A stretch of DNA of 64,000 nucleotides from NCBI RefSeq assembly GCF_003172895.1, contig NZ_QGKL01000031.1:118270-182269 (forward strand). The letters run 5' to 3'. The translations under genes and the position numbers were made by a program. The notes under the pieces were generated by a model. That model saw only the letters and a list, made by a program, of their open reading frames with translations. It made no database searches and was not told the DNA's origin. This DNA comes from Leucothrix arctica. GTDB taxonomy: Bacteria > Pseudomonadota > Gammaproteobacteria > Thiotrichales > Thiotrichaceae. Shown piece by piece: positions 59,643 through 64,000 of the stretch. Numbering within the stretch: position 1 is the first letter of the stretch; every line of letters starts with the position of its first letter.

Positions 59643-60968
59643 CTATTCCGCCACGAACTGGTTTCGACCGCCTCGCTTGGCCACATACAATCGCTGATCT
59701 GCCATGGCATAAAGGTCAGCTTGAGAAGCGCCTTTTTGAGGAACATACCCTGCTACCCCCATGCTCAACGTAATATGACTAGCAACCGTAGAAGCACTGT
59801 GCGGAATAGCCTGCTCCTGAAGCTCCAAGAGGAAACGCTGAAGCTTTGGTAAGATCTGGTCTGGGTGGGTATTTGGAAAAATGAGCGCAAACTCTTCGCC
59901 ACCGACTCTTGCCGCAAGGTCAGGCGCTCTATTCGCTATCTTTCCCCAGTGCTCAGCAACACTCTTGAGACAGGCATCACCTTGAGCGTGTCCATAGGTA
60001 TCGTTGTATTGTTTAAAGAAATCAATATCGCCAATGACAACCGTCAAGGGACGACCTTCTTGCACACATCGAGACCATTCAGCCGTTAGTATTTGGTCAA
60101 ACTTTCTTCTATTCGCAAGATTAGTCAATGCATCTTTCTCGGCAAGTACGCTTAGCTTTTCATTATCTTGCTGAAACTTTTGATCACGCGCTTCGTAATG
60201 ATGCAAGGTATCTAATAACTTGGACCTTGACGCTCCAACTAGCTGACTCATCGCTAGAGGTGTTTCAATAAATCGTGAAAAGTTTCTTCTAAATACTAAA
60301 TAAAACAACAGCATTGGCACACTAAAACAACCAGCAATAACCGCCTTACCTAAAACATTGCCAAAAATAATATGCACAAGGTCGGGACTCACACCAAAGG
60401 CAAATAAGGGGAACAGCACACCATCCAAACAAAGCACTAAGAAAAATACCAGCGTGTAGATAAAGGCAAGCGTCGAAGGATTCGTTGTAAACTTGCGAAC
60501 TTGTAAGAAGATAAATAGTAGCAGTAACACTTCAAACACAATCAGGCTGCCACCCAGCATAAGCACCCACAGTGCCACTTGGAAGACTTCTGGATTGACT
60601 TGAAAAGGATTTAATACAAACTCTGACTCAAGTACCCAAGAGAGAAAGTTAAAGCCCAAGAAAATAAAGAGCTTAACCGTTATCACCATGCGGAGAATAT
60701 TGACGAAAGTACTAACTTTTCGCTCAGTAATGATTAGCATGACGACGGTCATCATAAAAGCGCCGTAGGCCAAGTTCCCACCTGAAATATTCAACCCTTC
60801 GGTGAGTGGAAAAGAATAGATAGCACCGGCCAATACGCCAACGACTAAGATGAGAGCGGCATAACAATAGAGTGTAGCTGCGCGTAGATTGCTACTTATT
60901 GTTGATAAATACAGTGGGAATATTGAATACAGCCCTATATTCAATAAAAAAGCCTTTAATACGTCCAT
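59643..60968 (-). CDS. Membrane-anchored diguanylate cyclase
   Basis: 441 residues: an N-terminal membrane part of about eight helices (to about residue 245), a short coiled linker, then a GGDEF domain. The signature GGEEF is intact (VGGEEFALIF), DIDFFKQYNDTYGHAQGD holds the substrate-binding residues, and RAPD five residues before the signature is an inhibitory site. It should make c-di-GMP from two GTP. The membrane part may sense a signal; I do not recognise it as MHYT or MASE1. Confidence 0.9.
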   Translation of the reverse strand: MDVLKAFLLNIGLYSIFPLYLSTISSNLRAATLYCYAALILVVGVLAGAIYSFPLTEGLNISGGNLAYGAFMMTVVMLIITERKVSTFVNILRMVITVKLFIFLGFNFLSWVLESEFVLNPFQVNPEVFQVALWVLMLGGSLIVFEVLLLLFIFLQVRKFTTNPSTLAFIYTLVFFLVLCLDGVLFPLFAFGVSPDLVHIIFGNVLGKAVIAGCFSVPMLLFYLVFRRNFSRFIETPLAMSQLVGASRSKLLDTLHHYEARDQKFQQDNEKLSVLAEKDALTNLANRRKFDQILTAEWSRCVQEGRPLTVVIGDIDFFKQYNDTYGHAQGDACLKSVAEHWGKIANRAPDLAARVGGEEFALIFPNTHPDQILPKLQRFLLELQEQAIPHSASTVASHITLSMGVAGYVPQKGASQADLYAMADQRLYVAKRGGRNQFVAE

Positions 60969-61209
60969 TGCTTACTCAGCCCTCCATGCCAATGCTTTAG
61001 AAACGAGCCTGCATCCTACAGGATTAGCTATGGCAACGTTATTAGCGTCATTACTCATAACGCTAAACCGCTCTCCCCCGTATTAATCGTCATAAGCTGT
61101 TTATGATCTGTATTTCATACCTATAAAAAGAGCATTTTGGTATTAGCTATGATGTGTAATTTGCTATCATCTACTCACCCAAAAACTAGATACTTCAGAG
61201 TGAGAACTA

Positions 61210-61860
61210 ATGCGCCCCAGTGAACAGCTAAGAACGGCAAACATCGACGATTGGCAAGCAGCAACTAACCACCCTTTCTGCTTAGAACTCGCGAGTGGTA
61301 CATTGCCGCTTGAAAAGATGCGCACTTATTTAGCTCAAGACTATACGTTTATAGATAACTTTATCCGCCTAGCCTCCTCTGCTATTCACCATGCGCCAAC
61401 ACTGCCTGACAGACTACCGCTAGCGGCATTTCTTGGCATTATTGCTGGGCCAGAAAACACCTACTTCCAACGTTCGTTTGAAGCGATTAATGTCAGTGAT
61501 GTTGATAGAACCAACCCTGAGCTATTAGCACCTACTCGTGACTTTCAAGCGTTGATGCTTAAGGCTGCTAAAAGCGGTCAATATGCGAATATGGTTGCTG
61601 TGCTATGTGTGGCTGAGTGGGTATACCTTAGCTGGGCTGACCAAGTTGAGTATGACAGTGAAACACTTCCTTTCTACTTTCAGGAGTGGGTCACGCTTCA
61701 TAAAGGGGAATACTTTGAGTCGGTGGTTGAGCACTTACGTGGGCAGCTTGATCGGGCTTATGAAGTGGCGGATGAGGCTGGGAAAGTTGAGATTGGAGAT
61801 TACTTTCAGCAGGCGGTGACGCTGGAGAGGCAGTTTTTTGATGGGTGTTATAACAGCTGA
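61210..61860 (+). CDS. TenA family protein, second paralogue
   Basis: 216 residues with the TenA helical layout (MRTYLAQDYTFIDNFIRLAS, then PENTYFQRSFEAI and VLCVAEWVYLSWAD). It differs strongly from the riboswitch-operon TenA and lacks the ALAPCTMGYAEI block; the AEWVYLSWA pattern fits the TenA-E-like group. It is not near thiamine genes and has no visible riboswitch. A partial copy of its DNA lies just downstream at 61905-61965. Confidence 0.85.
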   Translation: MRPSEQLRTANIDDWQAATNHPFCLELASGTLPLEKMRTYLAQDYTFIDNFIRLASSAIHHAPTLPDRLPLAAFLGIIAGPENTYFQRSFEAINVSDVDRTNPELLAPTRDFQALMLKAAKSGQYANMVAVLCVAEWVYLSWADQVEYDSETLPFYFQEWVTLHKGEYFESVVEHLRGQLDRAYEVADEAGKVEIGDYFQQAVTLERQFFDGCYNS

Positions 61861-61904
61861 TTATAAAGATTCGTTTAGGTAAACCACATAAGCAAACTTG
61901 TTAA

Positions 61905-61965
61905 ATGGTTATACCTTAGCTGGGATGACTGAGTTGAATAGAATAGTGAAACACTGGCTTTCAAC
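61905..61965 (+). pseudogene. Decayed partial duplicate of the upstream TenA gene
   Basis: About 50 bp beginning GGTTATACCTTAGCTGGGAT match 61620-61670 inside the tenA-like gene (GGGTATACCTTAGCTGGGCT...) at roughly 40 of 50 positions, including the run AGTGAAACACT. No open frame survives. It lies between the intact gene and the integron-like region. Confidence 0.65.
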
Positions 61966-62042
61966 CTTCACGGGTTGAATGGATCAGAGGTTGTGACGTT
62001 TAACTATACAGAGTGTCTACAGTTTATGGGTAACACGGCAAC

Positions 62043-62140
62043 ATAACGCCGCATTAAGCGGACTAAAATGGTGGGTTATAATGTGTAGCGAAGCGAAACG
62101 TAATCCACTGTTTTAGTTCCGTTTAATTGCCTTGTTAGCA
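62043..62140 (-). other. attC recombination site (inner cassette)
   Basis: On the minus strand it begins GCTAACAAGGCAATTAAACGG and ends CCGCTTAATGCGGCGTTATG, the R''-L'' and L'-R' arrangement of an integron attC. The middle is a near-perfect inverted repeat (ACTAAAACAGTGGATTA against its complement with few mismatches). It follows the stop codon of the glycosylase-like gene by 3 bp, as attC does in a cassette. The R' box GTTATGT departs from the strict consensus. Confidence 0.82.
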
Positions 62141-62143
62141 ATT

Positions 62144-62671
62144 TTACCACAAGGTATCAAGTTCAGCTTTTGATGTTCCACCATTTGGGTGTTTTGCTTG
62201 AATGACAACTTGTGGTTCATTGTCTATTTCTAATAATGAATTAACCATTTGATTCGCAACACCACCAAAGGTAATTATTTTTCTATATTCCTTTGTATTT
62301 AGAATTACTTTTAATCTGTAGGCACACGAATTAATAGCTACACCATTAGGCGCTAGATCACGAGTTCCTTCACCTTCATTTCCAGGAAAACATTGAACCG
62401 AGTTTACAATATCGAAGTCAGCTCTACTTTTACCAACTCTCTCCCAAGACAGTTCAATTCGCCTACCAGCAGTACCTCCGATTTCGACTGTAGGTTGAAT
62501 AGCCCTTCCAACTCTCCATTCAACATTACCGGGGGCTTGGAAAACCAATAGAGTATCGCTATTGTTGTTTTCAAATTCTACTGGAGGCGAGTTTCTATTA
62601 GTTCTCTGATTTACACTCAAATTTTCTTGGTTGTAATATGGACACTTCTCACAATTTGAATCATACGTCAC
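62144..62671 (-). CDS. Uracil-DNA glycosylase-like protein, integron cassette gene
   Basis: 175 residues. I use the GTG at 62669-62671 because an AGGAG site lies 7 bp upstream; the longer frame to 62740 would run through the attC site. Four cysteines (CEKC near the start, VQCFPG and NSCAYRL) fit the 4Fe-4S cluster of family 4/5 uracil-DNA glycosylases. LLVFQAPG stands at the place of the catalytic GEAPG motif with Gln for Glu, and NSVQCFPGNEGEGTRD follows the family NxVKCxPPGNR pattern. KHPNGG may be the C-terminal His motif. Diverged, so activity is uncertain. Confidence 0.78.
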   Translation of the reverse strand: MTYDSNCEKCPYYNQENLSVNQRTNRNSPPVEFENNNSDTLLVFQAPGNVEWRVGRAIQPTVEIGGTAGRRIELSWERVGKSRADFDIVNSVQCFPGNEGEGTRDLAPNGVAINSCAYRLKVILNTKEYRKIITFGGVANQMVNSLLEIDNEPQVVIQAKHPNGGTSKAELDTLW

Positions 62672-62687
62672 GAAACTACTCCTGATT

Positions 62688-62753
62688 GCTAACGCCTTGC
62701 ACAGTGGAAAAATACGAGCGCGAGCGAGTAGTTTTTCCAATGCTGCAACTTGT
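62688..62753 (-). other. attC site (outer cassette), main part, split by IS
   Basis: On the minus strand it reads ...ACAAGTTGCAGCATTGG through a stem of GGAAAAA/TTTTTCC with a GAGCGCGAGCG loop region to CCACTGTGCAAGGCGTTAGC. The first 9 bp of the site (GCTAACAAG, minus strand) are at 63846-63854, beyond the IS110-type insertion. R'' and R' are GCTAAC and GTTAGC, perfect partners. Confidence 0.8.
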
Positions 62754-62773
62754 ATGGTTGAGAAATTAAAAAA

Positions 62774-62937
62774 ACGGGTAAACTGAGACCCACCTTTAGT
62801 TAGCTCCTAAAGGCCATTATGTAGTAGCTCGGTGCAGCAACGGCTTACTCTTTTTCAAGAGATACCGATAACAAGTATGAGCGCTACATAACTCATTAGA
62901 TAATAACTCGAACAGTCATTAGGGTCTCAGAACCCGT
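62774..62937 (+). ncRNA. Candidate IS110 bridge RNA
   Basis: A closing stem pairs ACGGGT (62774-62779) with ACCCGT (62932-62937) and CTGAGACCC (62783-62791) with GGGTCTCAG (62922-62930). Inside are a 7-bp hairpin (CCTTTAG/CTAAAGG, 62793-62813) and a longer arm ATGTAG...AGCTC pairing with GAGCG...CTACAT (62819-62889) topped by a further hairpin. It is located upstream of the transposase, where IS110 elements encode their bridge RNA. Confidence 0.62.
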
Positions 62938-62962
62938 ATAGCAAGTCGGAGTCCATCTTATC

Positions 62963-63821
<859 letters not shown>

Positions 63822-63845
63822 ACGATTGACTTAGAACCACAGTCT

Positions 63846-63857
63846 CTTGTTAGCAAT
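63846..63857 (-). other. attC first part (R''), separated by the IS
   Basis: On the minus strand, TTGCTAACAAG is the start of the outer attC, whose remainder is at 62688-62753. It contains the TAA stop of the partial upstream cassette gene. Confidence 0.7.
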
Positions 63858-64000
63858 CATTTGAGCAACAAAATATGTAATGTTTTATATCATCAATAAG
63901 ATCAAATGCTGAGTTGCCCATAATTTGTTCCATTTCTTTCATTCGTCTCGGTTGTTTTGGAGGATTGCTACCTGTCCAAGTGAACATATTACCCGATAAC
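63850..64000 (-). CDS. Partial cassette ORF, C-terminal end
   Basis: The last 49 codons of an open frame entering from the right edge. It ends with a TAA contained in the attC GCTAAC box, typical of integron cassettes. Visible residues include FTWTGSNPPKQPRRMKEMEQ and a Cys-rich end (FCCSNDC). No family recognised; the 5' end is outside the window. Confidence 0.5.
   Translation of the reverse strand, partial: LSGNMFTWTGSNPPKQPRRMKEMEQIMGNSAFDLIDDIKHYIFCCSNDC

Noticed and set aside
62672..62740. Longer N-terminus for the glycosylase-like gene
   Set aside because: It would be encoded by the attC stem, and a better ribosome site serves the GTG at 62669-62671.

Overview
The window reads as a piece of the chromosome of a heterotrophic, probably marine gammaproteobacterium. 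Supporting signs are LolCDE, ComEC, the guaB-guaA-tadA block, four C4-dicarboxylate/TRAP-type transport loci or regulators, betaine synthesis genes and moderately AT-rich intergenic DNA (GC was judged by eye, not computed). Genes are densely packed on both strands. I saw no rRNA, tRNA or CRISPR array.

Layout. 1-5010: MATE pump (partial), cysE, PQQ sugar dehydrogenase, a degenerate receiver-GGDEF protein, exported MsrA and a LysR regulator. 5088-10013: LysR-divergent TRAP operon with a DUF2848 protein and an amidase, which looks like an uptake-and-hydrolysis unit. 10081-14926: a second TRAP system whose large permease carries a soluble coiled-coil tail of about 330 residues. 15109-28545: comEC, DUF2062, lolC-lolE-lolD, small periplasmic proteins, an EamA transporter, tadA, guaA, guaB and xseA (with an apparent non-AUG start). 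28711-31856: betBA. 32075-38252: an unusual cluster that I read as a split and degenerate copper-amine-oxidase system. It has a free-standing N-terminal-domain-like protein, one oxidase-like protein lacking two of three copper ligands, a second with all copper ligands but an altered cofactor motif fused to four cadherin-like repeats, a YtkA-like lipoprotein and a di-haem MauG/CcpA-type lipoprotein. 38541-42756: purH, NIPSNAP, a cysteine-cluster protein, small proteins, a frameshifted Cys/His-rich secreted protein and a DUF6803 membrane protein with a Met/His tail.

42830-46272 is a TPP-riboswitch-controlled thiamine-precursor salvage operon: leader ORF, thiZ, thiX, thiY, tenA. 46685-52375 is a DctB-like kinase, a REC-HTH regulator lacking the AAA+ domain, and a TAXI-type TRAP transporter. 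52458-56065 is kbl-tdh threonine catabolism, a divergent XRE-cupin regulator and a FrnE-like DsbA protein with an apparent AUA start. 56182-61860 holds a PhyH-type dioxygenase, LysE exporter, crotonase, two tandem HIRAN-like proteins, a membrane diguanylate cyclase and a second TenA.

The right edge (about 61900-64000) is mobile DNA: integron gene cassettes on the minus strand. One cassette carries a Fe-S uracil-DNA-glycosylase-like gene flanked by two attC sites. The outer attC has been split by an IS110-type element whose transposase has an internal out-of-frame deletion, but whose left-end non-coding region still folds like a bridge RNA. No integron integrase is in the window.

The three observations I rate highest are the copper-amine-oxidase-like cluster, the IS110-in-attC structure with a candidate bridge RNA, and a two-copy intergenic hairpin family (52380-52450 and 56098-56175) whose stems differ by compensatory changes.
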